Assembly (NCBI RefSeq): GCF_007713735.2
Contig: NZ_VMNW02000041.1
Coordinates: 1-64,000, forward strand
Direction of reading: 5' to 3'
From: Amycolatopsis acidicola
Lineage (GTDB): Bacteria > Actinomycetota > Actinomycetes > Mycobacteriales > Pseudonocardiaceae
Length of the DNA stretch: 64,000 nucleotides
Shown: in pieces, positions 16,078 through 24,307 of the stretch
Layout of the letters: every line of letters begins with the position of its first letter
Position numbering within the stretch: the first letter of the stretch is position 1
Program-made: the position numbers and the translations under genes
Notes under the pieces: generated by a model
What the model saw: only the letters and a program-made list of their open reading frames with translations
Database searches by the model: none
Told to the model about the DNA's origin: nothing

Positions 16078-17592
16078 ATGGTGCGGCAGGACCCGGGCCC
16101 CGTGCCTTTACTGGAGGTCCGCGGCGTCACCAAGTCGTTCGGCGCGGTGGCCGCCGTCGCCGGAGTTTCGTTCCCCCTCCACGCCGGCGAGGCCCACGCT
16201 CTGGTGGGCGAGAACGGCGCGGGGAAATCGACCATCGTCAAGATGCTCGCCGGGGTCCACCGCCCGGATTCGGGCACGCTGCTGGTGGACGGCCGCGAGG
16301 TCGGGTTCTCCTCGCCCGCGGACGCCAAGGCGGCCGGGATCGCGGTCATCTACCAGGAACCCACGCTGTTCCCCGATCTCTCGGTCGAAGAGAACATCGT
16401 GATGGGCCGCCACCCCAAGGGCCGCGCGGGGATGATCGACCGGCAGGCGATGCGCGCGGAGGCCGAACGCCTCTTCGCCCGCCTGGGGGTGCGCATCGAC
16501 CCGGCCCGCCCCGCGCGTGGCCTGTCGATCGCCGACCAGCAGATCGTGGAGATCGCGAAAGCGCTTTCCGCGGACGCGCGAGTGCTGGTCATGGACGAGC
16601 CGACCGCCGCGCTCTCGCTCGTCGAAGTCGAGCGGTTGTTCTCCGTCGCACGGAATCTGCGGGACGAGGGCGCGGCGATCATGTTCATCTCGCACCGCTT
16701 CGAGGAGATCACCGAGCTGTGCCAGCGCGTCACGATCATGCGCGACGGCAAGCACGTCTCCACCGACGCGCTGGACGATCTCACCGTCGACGAGATGGTG
16801 CGCCGCATGGTCGGCCGCGAGCTGGACGCGCTGTTCCCCAAACAGGACGTCGAACCGGGCGCGGTGGTGCTCGAAGTCACCGGCCTCGCCCGCGAAGGAG
16901 TCTTCCGCGACATCTCGTTTTCCGTGCGTGCGGGCGAAATCGTCGCGTTCGCGGGGCTGGTCGGCTCCGGGCGCTCGGAGGTCGTGCAGGCGGTGTTCGG
17001 AGTGGACGAACGCGACGCGGGCGAAGTTCGCTTGCTGGGCAAGAAACTCCGCCCCGGCTCGCCGCGCGCGGCGATGTCCGCCGGGATGGCGCTGGTCCCG
17101 GAGGACCGGCGCCAGCAGGGCCTGGTGATGGACCTGTCCATCGAGCGCAACGTGACGCTGCCGCGCTCGGGCAAGCTCGCCAAGCTCGGGTTCCTGTTCG
17201 GCCCGGGGGAGCGGCGCGAGGCGGTCCGCTGGACGGAGCGGCTGCGGACGAAGTACCGCAGGCTCGGCGACGCGGTCGCCACGCTTTCCGGGGGAAACCA
17301 GCAGAAGGTCGTGCTCGCCAAATGGCTTTCGATGGCGCCCAAGGTGCTGATCGTGGACGAGCCCACGCGCGGGATCGACGTCGGTACGAAGGCGGAGGTG
17401 CACCGGCTGATGTCCTCGCTGGCCGCGGAAGGGGTCGCGGTGATCATGGTCAGCTCCGAGCTGCCCGAGGTGCTCGGCATGGCCGACCGCGTGCTCGTGA
17501 TGCGGGAAGGCCACATCGTGGCGGAGATCCCGCGCGCCGGGGCCACCGAGGACTCGGTGATGTTCGCGGCGATGGGGCAGGAGGCAGCGTGA
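16078..17592 (+). CDS. rhaT: Rhamnose ABC importer, tandem ATPase
   Basis: A 504-residue sugar ABC ATPase with two nucleotide-binding halves, as in RbsA/RhaT. Half one has Walker A GENGAGKST, signature LSIADQQIVEIAKAL and Walker B VLVMDEPTAALS. Half two has a degenerate Walker A (GLVGSGRSEV), the strong signature LSGGNQQKVVLAKWLS and VLIVDEPTRGIDVGTKAEVH. Start ATG at 16078 behind TCGGAGG; the frame back to 16015 crosses the promoter. First gene of the rhamnose operon; its TGA overlaps the next GTG. Rhamnose specificity is inferred from the catabolic genes downstream. Confidence 0.9.
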   Translation: MVRQDPGPVPLLEVRGVTKSFGAVAAVAGVSFPLHAGEAHALVGENGAGKSTIVKMLAGVHRPDSGTLLVDGREVGFSSPADAKAAGIAVIYQEPTLFPDLSVEENIVMGRHPKGRAGMIDRQAMRAEAERLFARLGVRIDPARPARGLSIADQQIVEIAKALSADARVLVMDEPTAALSLVEVERLFSVARNLRDEGAAIMFISHRFEEITELCQRVTIMRDGKHVSTDALDDLTVDEMVRRMVGRELDALFPKQDVEPGAVVLEVTGLAREGVFRDISFSVRAGEIVAFAGLVGSGRSEVVQAVFGVDERDAGEVRLLGKKLRPGSPRAAMSAGMALVPEDRRQQGLVMDLSIERNVTLPRSGKLAKLGFLFGPGERREAVRWTERLRTKYRRLGDAVATLSGGNQQKVVLAKWLSMAPKVLIVDEPTRGIDVGTKAEVHRLMSSLAAEGVAVIMVSSELPEVLGMADRVLVMREGHIVAEIPRAGATEDSVMFAAMGQEAA

Positions 17593-18632
17593 ACGCGACG
17601 AAGCTGGCGGCGCCGGCTCCTCGTGAGGCGACCGTACCGGGAAGGCGGACGGTGTTCGGCACAGTGTTCAAGGCACGCGAGTCCGGGATCGTGCTCGCGC
17701 TGGTGGTGCTCATCGCGTTCACCGCGACCCAGAACGACCGGTTCCTCTCCGGCCAGAGCATCCGCGACATCCTGCTCGGCACCGCGATCCTCGCGGTGCT
17801 CGCGATCGGCCAGGCGATCGTGATGATCACCCGCAACATCGACCTGTCGGTCGGCTCGGTGCTGGGCCTGTCCGCGTTCGCGGTCGGTTCGCTGCTGCGG
17901 GCGAACCAGGGCCTGCCGGTGATCGTGGCGGTGCTCGCCGGGCTCGCGCTCGGCGCGGCCTGCGGTCTCGTCAACGGCGTACTCGTCCGGTTCGGCCAGG
18001 TGCCCGCGCTGGTGGTCACCCTCGGCACGCTCTACGCCTACCGCGGCGCGGTCTACTTCTGGGCCGGCGGGCAGCAGATCAACGCCGACAAGCTGCCACA
18101 GTCCTTTTTGGAGTTCGGCAACTCCTCGGTGCTCGGCATCCCGTGGCTGGTGCTGATCGCGGTCGTGGTGCTCGTCATCGCGGGGCTCTTCCTCCGCAAC
18201 TACCGCGCGGGCCGTGAGCTGTACGCGATCGGCTCCTCCCCGCAGGCGGCCGAGCTGGCCGGGATCAAGGTCGGCCGCAACACGATCGGCGCGTTCCTCG
18301 TCAGCGGCGCGCTGGCCGGGCTCGCGGGCGTGCTGTTCGCCGCGCGGTTCGGCACGATCGACGCCGCCGCGGGCAACGGCTACGAGCTCAACGTGGTGGC
18401 CGCCGCCGTGGTCGGCGGGGTCGCGGTGTTCGGCGGCAGCGGTTCGGTGTGGGGCGCGGCCCTGGGTGCCCTGCTGCTCACCGTCATCGGCAGCGCGCTG
18501 GCCGTGCTCGACATCAACCAGTTCTGGCAGCAGGCCATCGTCGGCGCGCTGATCCTGCTCGCCATCGGCGCCGACCGGCTGGTCGCGGCCCGCGTCGCGA
18601 AGGCACTCAAGAAGAGGGATTCCCATGTCTGA
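17589..18632 (+). CDS. rhaP: Rhamnose ABC importer permease 1
   Basis: A 347-residue BPD_transp_2 sugar permease of about ten membrane helices. Family marks include ARESGIVLALVVLIAFTATQ, VMITRNIDLSVGSVLGLSAF (the conserved GxIDLSVG-type element), RFGQVPALVVTLGTLYAYRG and VVGGVAVFGGSGSVWGAALG. The start is a GTG at 17589 overlapping the ATPase stop (GTGA). It pairs with the next gene, a second permease of the same family, which is typical of rhaP/rhaQ where most ribose-type systems have a single permease. Confidence 0.88.
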   Translation: MNATKLAAPAPREATVPGRRTVFGTVFKARESGIVLALVVLIAFTATQNDRFLSGQSIRDILLGTAILAVLAIGQAIVMITRNIDLSVGSVLGLSAFAVGSLLRANQGLPVIVAVLAGLALGAACGLVNGVLVRFGQVPALVVTLGTLYAYRGAVYFWAGGQQINADKLPQSFLEFGNSSVLGIPWLVLIAVVVLVIAGLFLRNYRAGRELYAIGSSPQAAELAGIKVGRNTIGAFLVSGALAGLAGVLFAARFGTIDAAAGNGYELNVVAAAVVGGVAVFGGSGSVWGAALGALLLTVIGSALAVLDINQFWQQAIVGALILLAIGADRLVAARVAKALKKRDSHV

Positions 18633-19638
18633 CAAGGGGACTCGCCCGGCGTGGCTGTCCAGGCTGGCGAGCTGGGACGCGGCGGTCATCGTCATCACGG
18701 TGCTGGTGCTGGTGATCGCCTCCGGCGCGGTGGAGAACTTCGGCACCGGCCGCAACTTCACGTTCCTGCTGCTGGACCTGCTGCCCATCGCGCTGGTCGC
18801 GCTGCCGATGACCTTCGTGATCGTCACCGGCGAGATCGACCTGTCGGTGGCGAGCACCCTCGGGCTCACCTCGGCGGTGATGGGTGAGCTGTGGGACAAG
18901 GGCATGGCGATCGAGACGATCATGCCGGTGTGCATCGTGCTGGGCGCGGTGCTCGGCGCGCTCAACGGCTTCTTCGTCACCGTCCTGAAACTGCCTTCCC
19001 TCGCGGTCACCATCGGCACCCTCGCGCTGTACCGCGGCCTCGCGTTCGTGGTGCTGGGCGACAACGCGGTCGCGGATTTTCCGCGCGACTACACGTCCTG
19101 GATCACCGGCACCATCGGCGACGGGCCCATCCCGAACGTGCTCCTCCCGCTCATCGTGCTCGCGGTGATCTTCGGCCTCGTGCTGCACGCGACCCCGGTC
19201 GGCCGCGCGACCTTCGCGGCCGGCGCGTCCGAGCAGGCGGCCCGGTTCGCCGGGATCCGCGTGGGACGCCTCAAGTTCTGGCTCTACGTCGTCAGCGGGG
19301 CGGTCGCCGGACTGGCCGGAGTGGTGTGGACGCTGCGGTACTCCAGCGCCCGCGCGGACAACGGCCTCGGCCTCGAACTCGCCGTCGTCGCGGCGGTGCT
19401 GCTCGGCGGGGTCTCGATCTTCGGCGGCAAAGGGACGCTGCCGGGCGTGCTCGCCGGGGTCGTGCTGCTCGCGACCCTGCAGAACGCCTTGCGGCTGCAG
19501 GACGTTTCGAACGAGGCGCTCAACATCGTCACCGGGGTGCTGCTGATCATCTCGGTGCTCCTCCCCAACATCGTCACCCGGACCCGGGCCGCTTGGCGGC
19601 GCCGGGCCACCACAGGAGAAAGGCAACCAGCCCAATGA
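18625..19638 (+). CDS. rhaQ: Rhamnose ABC importer permease 2
   Basis: A 337-residue paralogue of the preceding permease with the same family elements (MTFVIVTGEIDLSVASTLGL, LKLPSLAVTIGTLALYRGLA, LLGGVSIFGGKGTLPGVLAG). The ATG at 18625 lies 8 bp inside the end of rhaP, and its TGA overlaps the ATG of the binding-protein gene, so translation is coupled throughout. Together with rhaP it should form a heterodimeric channel. Confidence 0.88.
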   Translation: MSDKGTRPAWLSRLASWDAAVIVITVLVLVIASGAVENFGTGRNFTFLLLDLLPIALVALPMTFVIVTGEIDLSVASTLGLTSAVMGELWDKGMAIETIMPVCIVLGAVLGALNGFFVTVLKLPSLAVTIGTLALYRGLAFVVLGDNAVADFPRDYTSWITGTIGDGPIPNVLLPLIVLAVIFGLVLHATPVGRATFAAGASEQAARFAGIRVGRLKFWLYVVSGAVAGLAGVVWTLRYSSARADNGLGLELAVVAAVLLGGVSIFGGKGTLPGVLAGVVLLATLQNALRLQDVSNEALNIVTGVLLIISVLLPNIVTRTRAAWRRRATTGERQPAQ

Positions 19639-20699
19639 AGACACGACTCCTCGCCGGTGCGGTGTCGGCAGCACTGGTGCTGACGGTGGCCGCATGCGGT
19701 GGCACCACGAAGAACGACAGTTCCTCGTCCGGTGGCGCCGCGCAGTCGACCGCCACCGCGGACCCGAACGCGGCCACCAAGACGGGCGTGAAGATGGCCT
19801 TCCTGCCCAAGCAGCTGAACAACCCGTACTCCGACATCGAGGTGGGTGGCGGGCAGTCCGCGCTGAGCGAGCTGAAGGGCGAGTACAAGCTCGTCGGCCC
19901 CAACGACGCGAGCGCGTCCAGCCAGGTCAGCTACATCAACACGCTGATCCAGCAGCAGCAGGACGTGATCGGCATCGCAGCGAACGACCCGAACGCGGTG
20001 TGCCCGTCGCTGAACCAGGCGCGCCAGGCCGGGGTGAAGGTCGTCGCGTTCGACTCCGACGCGGCCAAGGACTGCCGCGACGTGTTCATCAACCAGGCCA
20101 GCACGCAGAGCATCGGCGAGCAGCTGGTGAAGATGGCCAGTGAGCTGGCTGGTGGCTCGGGGGAGATCGCGATCCTGTCCGCGACCCCCAACGCCACCAA
20201 CCAGAACGCGTGGATCGACGTGATGAAGACCGAACTGGCCAAGCCGGAGAACGCCGGGCTGAAGCTGGACAAGATCGCCTACGGCAACGACGACGACCAG
20301 AAGTCGTTCCAGGAGGCCCAGGGCCTGCTGCAGTCGTTCCCGAACCTGAAGGTGATCGTCTCGCCGACCACGGTCGGCATCGCGGCCGCCTCGCGCTACA
20401 TCAGCTCCTCGAACTACAAGGGCAAGGTCGCGGTGACCGGGCTGGGCACGCCGAACCAGATGCGCCAGTACATCAAGGACGGCACGGTCAAGGAGTTCGC
20501 GCTCTGGAACCCGGCCGACATCGGCTACCTGGCCGCGTACGCGGGCGTGGCGCTGGCTTCGGGCCAGATCACCGGTACCGAGGGCCAGAAGTTCAAGGCG
20601 GGCAAGCTCGGCGACTACACCATCGGCAAGGACGGTGAGATCGTCCTCGGCCCGCCGACGGTCTTCGACGACAAGAACATCGACCAGTTCAACTTCTAG
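19635..20699 (+). CDS. rhaS: Rhamnose ABC importer binding lipoprotein
   Basis: A 354-residue periplasmic-binding protein of the sugar (RbsB/RhaS) type. The signal peptide GAVSAALVLTVAACGG ends in a lipobox with Cys near residue 21, then a Ser-rich linker. The body shows the two-lobe pattern (MAFLPKQLNNPYSDIEVGGG, VIGIAANDPNAVCPSLNQAR, VAFDSDAAKDC). Ends just before a very strong hairpin (20708-20740), which probably stabilises or partly terminates the importer part of the transcript so that the binding protein is made in excess. Confidence 0.9.
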   Translation: MKTRLLAGAVSAALVLTVAACGGTTKNDSSSSGGAAQSTATADPNAATKTGVKMAFLPKQLNNPYSDIEVGGGQSALSELKGEYKLVGPNDASASSQVSYINTLIQQQQDVIGIAANDPNAVCPSLNQARQAGVKVVAFDSDAAKDCRDVFINQASTQSIGEQLVKMASELAGGSGEIAILSATPNATNQNAWIDVMKTELAKPENAGLKLDKIAYGNDDDQKSFQEAQGLLQSFPNLKVIVSPTTVGIAAASRYISSSNYKGKVAVTGLGTPNQMRQYIKDGTVKEFALWNPADIGYLAAYAGVALASGQITGTEGQKFKAGKLGDYTIGKDGEIVLGPPTVFDDKNIDQFNF

Positions 20700-20707
20700 C
20701 GGCACTT

Positions 20708-20740
20708 CCGGCCGGGCCGCGCGGACCGCGGCCCGGCCGG
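20708..20740. terminator. Intra-operon 14-bp perfect hairpin
   Basis: CCGGCCGGGCCGCG (20708-20721) pairs perfectly with CGCGGCCCGGCCGG (20727-20740) around the 5-base loop CGGAC. There is no T-tract, and the next gene (rhaM) follows on the same strand, so it is more likely an attenuator or 3'-end stabiliser than a full stop. Its place directly behind a binding-protein gene is typical. Confidence 0.75.
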
Positions 20741-20759
20741 GTTCCACAAAGGATGGACC

Positions 20760-21089
20760 GTGGCCAGGTACTGCTTCTGCCTGCAGGTGAAGCCCGAGCG
20801 GATGACCGAGTACGCCCAGCAGCATCGCGCGGTGTGGCCGGAGATGCAGGAGGCCCTGCGTGAAACCGGCTGGCGCAACTACTCGCTCTTCCTCCGCGAC
20901 GACGGGCTGCTGATCGGCTACGTCGAGGCGGACGACCTCGGGGCCGCGCAGGCGGCGATGGCCCGCACCGAGGTCAACACCCGCTGGCAGGCGCGGATGG
21001 CGGAGTTCTTCACCGGTCTGGACGGACGGGGCCCCGACGAGGGGTTCGTGCTGCTCGAAGAGGTTTTCCACCTCGAAGAAGGAAAGTGA
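20760..21089 (+). CDS. rhaM: L-rhamnose mutarotase
   Basis: A 109-residue dimeric alpha/beta-barrel RhaM, interconverting alpha- and beta-L-rhamnopyranose before isomerisation. The family marks are FCLQVKPERMTEYAQQHRAV (with the catalytic-region His), VWPEMQEALRETGWRNYSLF and ARTEVNTRWQARMAEFFT. Length matches the family (about 104). It starts at a GTG with AAAGGATGG before it and overlaps the isomerase gene by 4 bp (GTGA). Confidence 0.93.
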   Translation: MARYCFCLQVKPERMTEYAQQHRAVWPEMQEALRETGWRNYSLFLRDDGLLIGYVEADDLGAAQAAMARTEVNTRWQARMAEFFTGLDGRGPDEGFVLLEEVFHLEEGK

Positions 21090-22261
21090 TCGCGTTGACC
21101 GACATGACGGCCGTGAAATCCGCGCTGCGGGCCCAGCGGATCGAGACTCCCTCGTGGGCCTTCGCCAACTCCGGTACCCGCTTCAAGGTGTTCCCGCAGC
21201 CCGGGGTGCCGCGCACGCCGGAGGAGAAGATCGCGGACGCGGCGACCGTGCACCGGTTCACCGGTGCCGCCCCGACCGTGGCCCTGCACATCCCATGGGA
21301 CCGCGTCGACGACTACGGCGCGCTGCGCGCGTACGCCGAGGACCTCGGCGTGCGGATCGGTGCCATCAACACCAACGTCTTCCAGGACGAGGACTACAAG
21401 CTCGGTTCGGTGACCAACCCCGACCCCGGTATCCGCCGCAAGGCCACCGACCACCTGCTCGAAGCGATCTCCATCATGGACGCCACGGGCTCGCGCGACC
21501 TGAAGCTGTGGTTCTCGGACGGGCTGAACTACCCCGGCCAGGACGACCTTCGCGACCGCCAGGACAGGCTCGCCGAAGCGCTGCGCGAGGCCTACGACCG
21601 GCTCGGCGGCGACCAGCGGATGTTGCTGGAGTACAAGCTTTTCGAGCCCGCCTTCTACGCCACCGACGTGCCGGACTGGGGCACCTCCTACGCGCACTGC
21701 GTGGAACTGGGCCCGAAGGCGACCGTGTGCATCGACACCGGGCACCACGCGCCGGGCACGAACATCGAGTTCATCGTGGCCTTCCTGCTGCGTGCCGGGA
21801 AACTGGGCGCCTTCGACTTCAACTCGCGCTTCTACGCCGACGACGACCTGATGGCCGGCGCGGCGGATCCGTTCCAGCTGTTCCGCATCCTGTACGAGAT
21901 CGTCCGCGGCGACGCGCTGGACCCGGCGTACGGCATCAACTTCATGCTCGACCAGTGCCACAACATCGAGGCGAAGATCCCGGCGATCATCCGCTCGGTG
22001 ATGAACGTGCAGGAGGCCACCGCGAAGGCGCTGCTGGTGGACCGGGACGCGTTGCGCGCCGCGCAGCGGGCGGGGAACGTGCTGGAGGCCAACGCGATCC
22101 TGATGGACGCCTACAACACCGACGTCCGCCCGATCCTGGCCGAGGTGCGAACCGAAGCGGGGCTGGACCCGGACCCGATCGCGGCGTACCACCGCAGTGG
22201 TTACCAGGAGAAGATCGTGGCCGAGCGTGCCGGTGGGCAGCAGGCCGGATGGGGAGCTTGA
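21086..22261 (+). CDS. rhaI: L-rhamnose isomerase, RhaI type
   Basis: A 391-residue xylose-isomerase-like TIM barrel of the RhaI type (as in Pseudomonas stutzeri), distinct from E. coli RhaA. Metal ligands are visible in LLEYKLFEPAFYATD (Glu), TVCIDTGHHAPGTN (Asp, His), FDFNSRFYADDDL (Asp pair). It converts L-rhamnose to L-rhamnulose. Annotated from the GTG at 21086, which overlaps rhaM by 4 bp; but the TTG at 21095 has a better distance (8 bases) to GGAAAG and may be the true start. Confidence 0.93.
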   Translation: MIALTDMTAVKSALRAQRIETPSWAFANSGTRFKVFPQPGVPRTPEEKIADAATVHRFTGAAPTVALHIPWDRVDDYGALRAYAEDLGVRIGAINTNVFQDEDYKLGSVTNPDPGIRRKATDHLLEAISIMDATGSRDLKLWFSDGLNYPGQDDLRDRQDRLAEALREAYDRLGGDQRMLLEYKLFEPAFYATDVPDWGTSYAHCVELGPKATVCIDTGHHAPGTNIEFIVAFLLRAGKLGAFDFNSRFYADDDLMAGAADPFQLFRILYEIVRGDALDPAYGINFMLDQCHNIEAKIPAIIRSVMNVQEATAKALLVDRDALRAAQRAGNVLEANAILMDAYNTDVRPILAEVRTEAGLDPDPIAAYHRSGYQEKIVAERAGGQQAGWGA

Positions 22262-22263
22262 GC

Positions 22264-24294
22264 ATGAGCGTGCCCGAAGAGCTCGTCGCGCGCAGCAACG
22301 CGCTCGGCGCCGACCCGCGCAACACCAACTACGCCGGGGGCAACACCTCCGCCAAAGGGTCCACAGTGGACCCCGTCACCGGCAAACCCGCGGAACTGTT
22401 GTGGGTCAAGGGATCCGGTGGTGACCTCGGCACGCTGACCGAGGCCGGGCTCGCCGTGCTGCGGCTGGACAGGCTGCGCGCGCTGGTGGACGTGTACCCG
22501 GGCGTCGAGCGCGAGGACGAGATGGTCGCCGCGTTCGACTACTGCCTGCACGGCCGGGGCGGCGCCGCCCCGTCGATCGACACCGCGATGCACGGGCTGG
22601 TCGACGCCACCCACGTCGACCACCTGCACCCGGACTCCGGGATCGCGCTGGCCACCGCCGCCGACGGCCCGGCGCTGACCAAGGAATGCTTCGGCGACCG
22701 CGTGGTGTGGGTGGACTGGCGGCGGCCCGGATTCCAGCTGGGTTTGGACATCGCTGCGGTCAAACAGGCCAATCCGCAGGCCATCGGGGTGATCCTCGGC
22801 GGGCACGGCATCACCGCGTGGGGCGCGACTTCCGGGGAGTGCCAACGGAATTCGCTGGAGATCATCCACACCGCGGAGAAGTTCCTCGCCGAACGCGGCA
22901 AGGCCGAGCCGTTCGGCGCCGTCGTACCGGGCTTCGAGGCGCTGCCCGAAACCGAGCGGCACGCGCGTGCGGCCGCGCTCTCCCCGGTGATCCGCGGGCT
23001 CGCGTCCACTGACGCGCGCCAGGTCGGCCACTACACCGACAGCGACGCGGTGCTGGAGTTCCTGGCGCGGGAGAAACTCGCGCCACTGGCCGCGCTGGGC
23101 ACGTCCTGCCCGGATCACTTCCTGCGCACCAAGGTCCGCCCGCTCGTGTTCGACCTGCCCGCCAACGCGCCGCTCGAAGACGCGATCGCGCGGCTGAAGG
23201 AGCTGCACGAGGCGTACCGCGAGGACTACCGCGCCTACTACGAGCGGCACGCCGACGCCGGCAGCCCGGCGATGCGGGGCGCGGACCCGGCGATCGTGCT
23301 CGTGCCCGGCGTGGGCATGTTCTCGTTCGGCAAGGACAAGCAGACCGCGCGCGTGGCCGGCGAGTTCTACGTCAACGCCATCAACGTCATGCGCGGCGCG
23401 GAAGCCGTTTCGACCTACGCGCCGATCCCGGAGAGCGAGAAGTTCCGGATCGAGTACTGGGCGCTGGAAGAGGCGAAGCTCAAGCGCCTGCCGAAGCCCA
23501 AGCCGCTGGCCGGCCGGGTCGCGCTGGTCACCGGCGCGGGCTCGGGCATCGGCAAGGCGATCGCCGAACGGCTTGCCGCCGAGGGCGCGTGCGTGGCCAT
23601 CGCGGACCTGAACACCGAAGCGGCGCAAGAGGTCGCGAGCGGCATCGGCACCACGGACAAGGCCGTGGCGGTCACCGCGAACGTCACCGACGCCGGCGCC
23701 GTCGCCGCGGCCGTGGACGCCACGGTGCTGGCGTTCGGCGGTATCGACCTGGTGGTCAACAACGCCGGGCTGTCGATTTCCCAGCCACTGCTGGAAACCA
23801 CGGAGAAGGACTGGGACCTCCAGCATGACGTGATGGCCAAGGGCTCCTTCCTGGTATCGCAGGCCGCGGCGAAGGCGATGATCGCGCAGGGCATCGGCGG
23901 CGACATCGTGTACATCTCGTCGAAGAACTCGGTGTTCGCGGGCCCCAACAACGTCGCTTACGGGGCGGCGAAGGCGGATCAGGCGCACCAGGTCCGGCTG
24001 CTGGCGGCCGAGCTGGGCGAGCACGGCATCCGCGTCAACGGGGTCAACCCCGACGGCGTCGTGCGGGGCTCGGGCATCTTCGCCGGTGGCTGGGGTGCGC
24101 AGCGCGCCGCGGTCTACGGCGTGCCCGAAGAGGAGCTGGGCGCCTTCTACGCCCAGCGCACCATCCTCAAGCGCGAGGTGCTGCCCGAACACGTCGCCGC
24201 CGCGGTGTTCGCGCTGACCGCGGGCGATCTCACCCACACCACCGGACTGCACGTGCCCGTCGACGCCGGAGTAGCCGCCGCGTTCCTTCGCTGA
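22264..24294 (+). CDS. rhaEW: Rhamnulose-1-P aldolase / lactaldehyde dehydrogenase fusion
   Basis: A 676-residue bifunctional enzyme. Residues 1-400 are a class II aldolase with the zinc pair in HVDHLHPDSG near residue 118 and LGGHGITAWG; residues about 417-676 are a short-chain dehydrogenase with the nucleotide motif VTGAGSGIGKAIAER and the catalytic Tyr-Lys in VAYGAAKADQAH near residue 565. The aldolase cleaves L-rhamnulose-1-phosphate to DHAP and L-lactaldehyde; the dehydrogenase half oxidises lactaldehyde to L-lactate. This fusion is a known family (RhaEW/RhaD). ATG at 22264 has GGGGAG 7 bases before it, 2 bp after rhaI. Confidence 0.92.
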   Translation: MSVPEELVARSNALGADPRNTNYAGGNTSAKGSTVDPVTGKPAELLWVKGSGGDLGTLTEAGLAVLRLDRLRALVDVYPGVEREDEMVAAFDYCLHGRGGAAPSIDTAMHGLVDATHVDHLHPDSGIALATAADGPALTKECFGDRVVWVDWRRPGFQLGLDIAAVKQANPQAIGVILGGHGITAWGATSGECQRNSLEIIHTAEKFLAERGKAEPFGAVVPGFEALPETERHARAAALSPVIRGLASTDARQVGHYTDSDAVLEFLAREKLAPLAALGTSCPDHFLRTKVRPLVFDLPANAPLEDAIARLKELHEAYREDYRAYYERHADAGSPAMRGADPAIVLVPGVGMFSFGKDKQTARVAGEFYVNAINVMRGAEAVSTYAPIPESEKFRIEYWALEEAKLKRLPKPKPLAGRVALVTGAGSGIGKAIAERLAAEGACVAIADLNTEAAQEVASGIGTTDKAVAVTANVTDAGAVAAAVDATVLAFGGIDLVVNNAGLSISQPLLETTEKDWDLQHDVMAKGSFLVSQAAAKAMIAQGIGGDIVYISSKNSVFAGPNNVAYGAAKADQAHQVRLLAAELGEHGIRVNGVNPDGVVRGSGIFAGGWGAQRAAVYGVPEEELGAFYAQRTILKREVLPEHVAAAVFALTAGDLTHTTGLHVPVDAGVAAAFLR

Positions 24295-24307
24295 GGAGGG
24301 GGAAACC

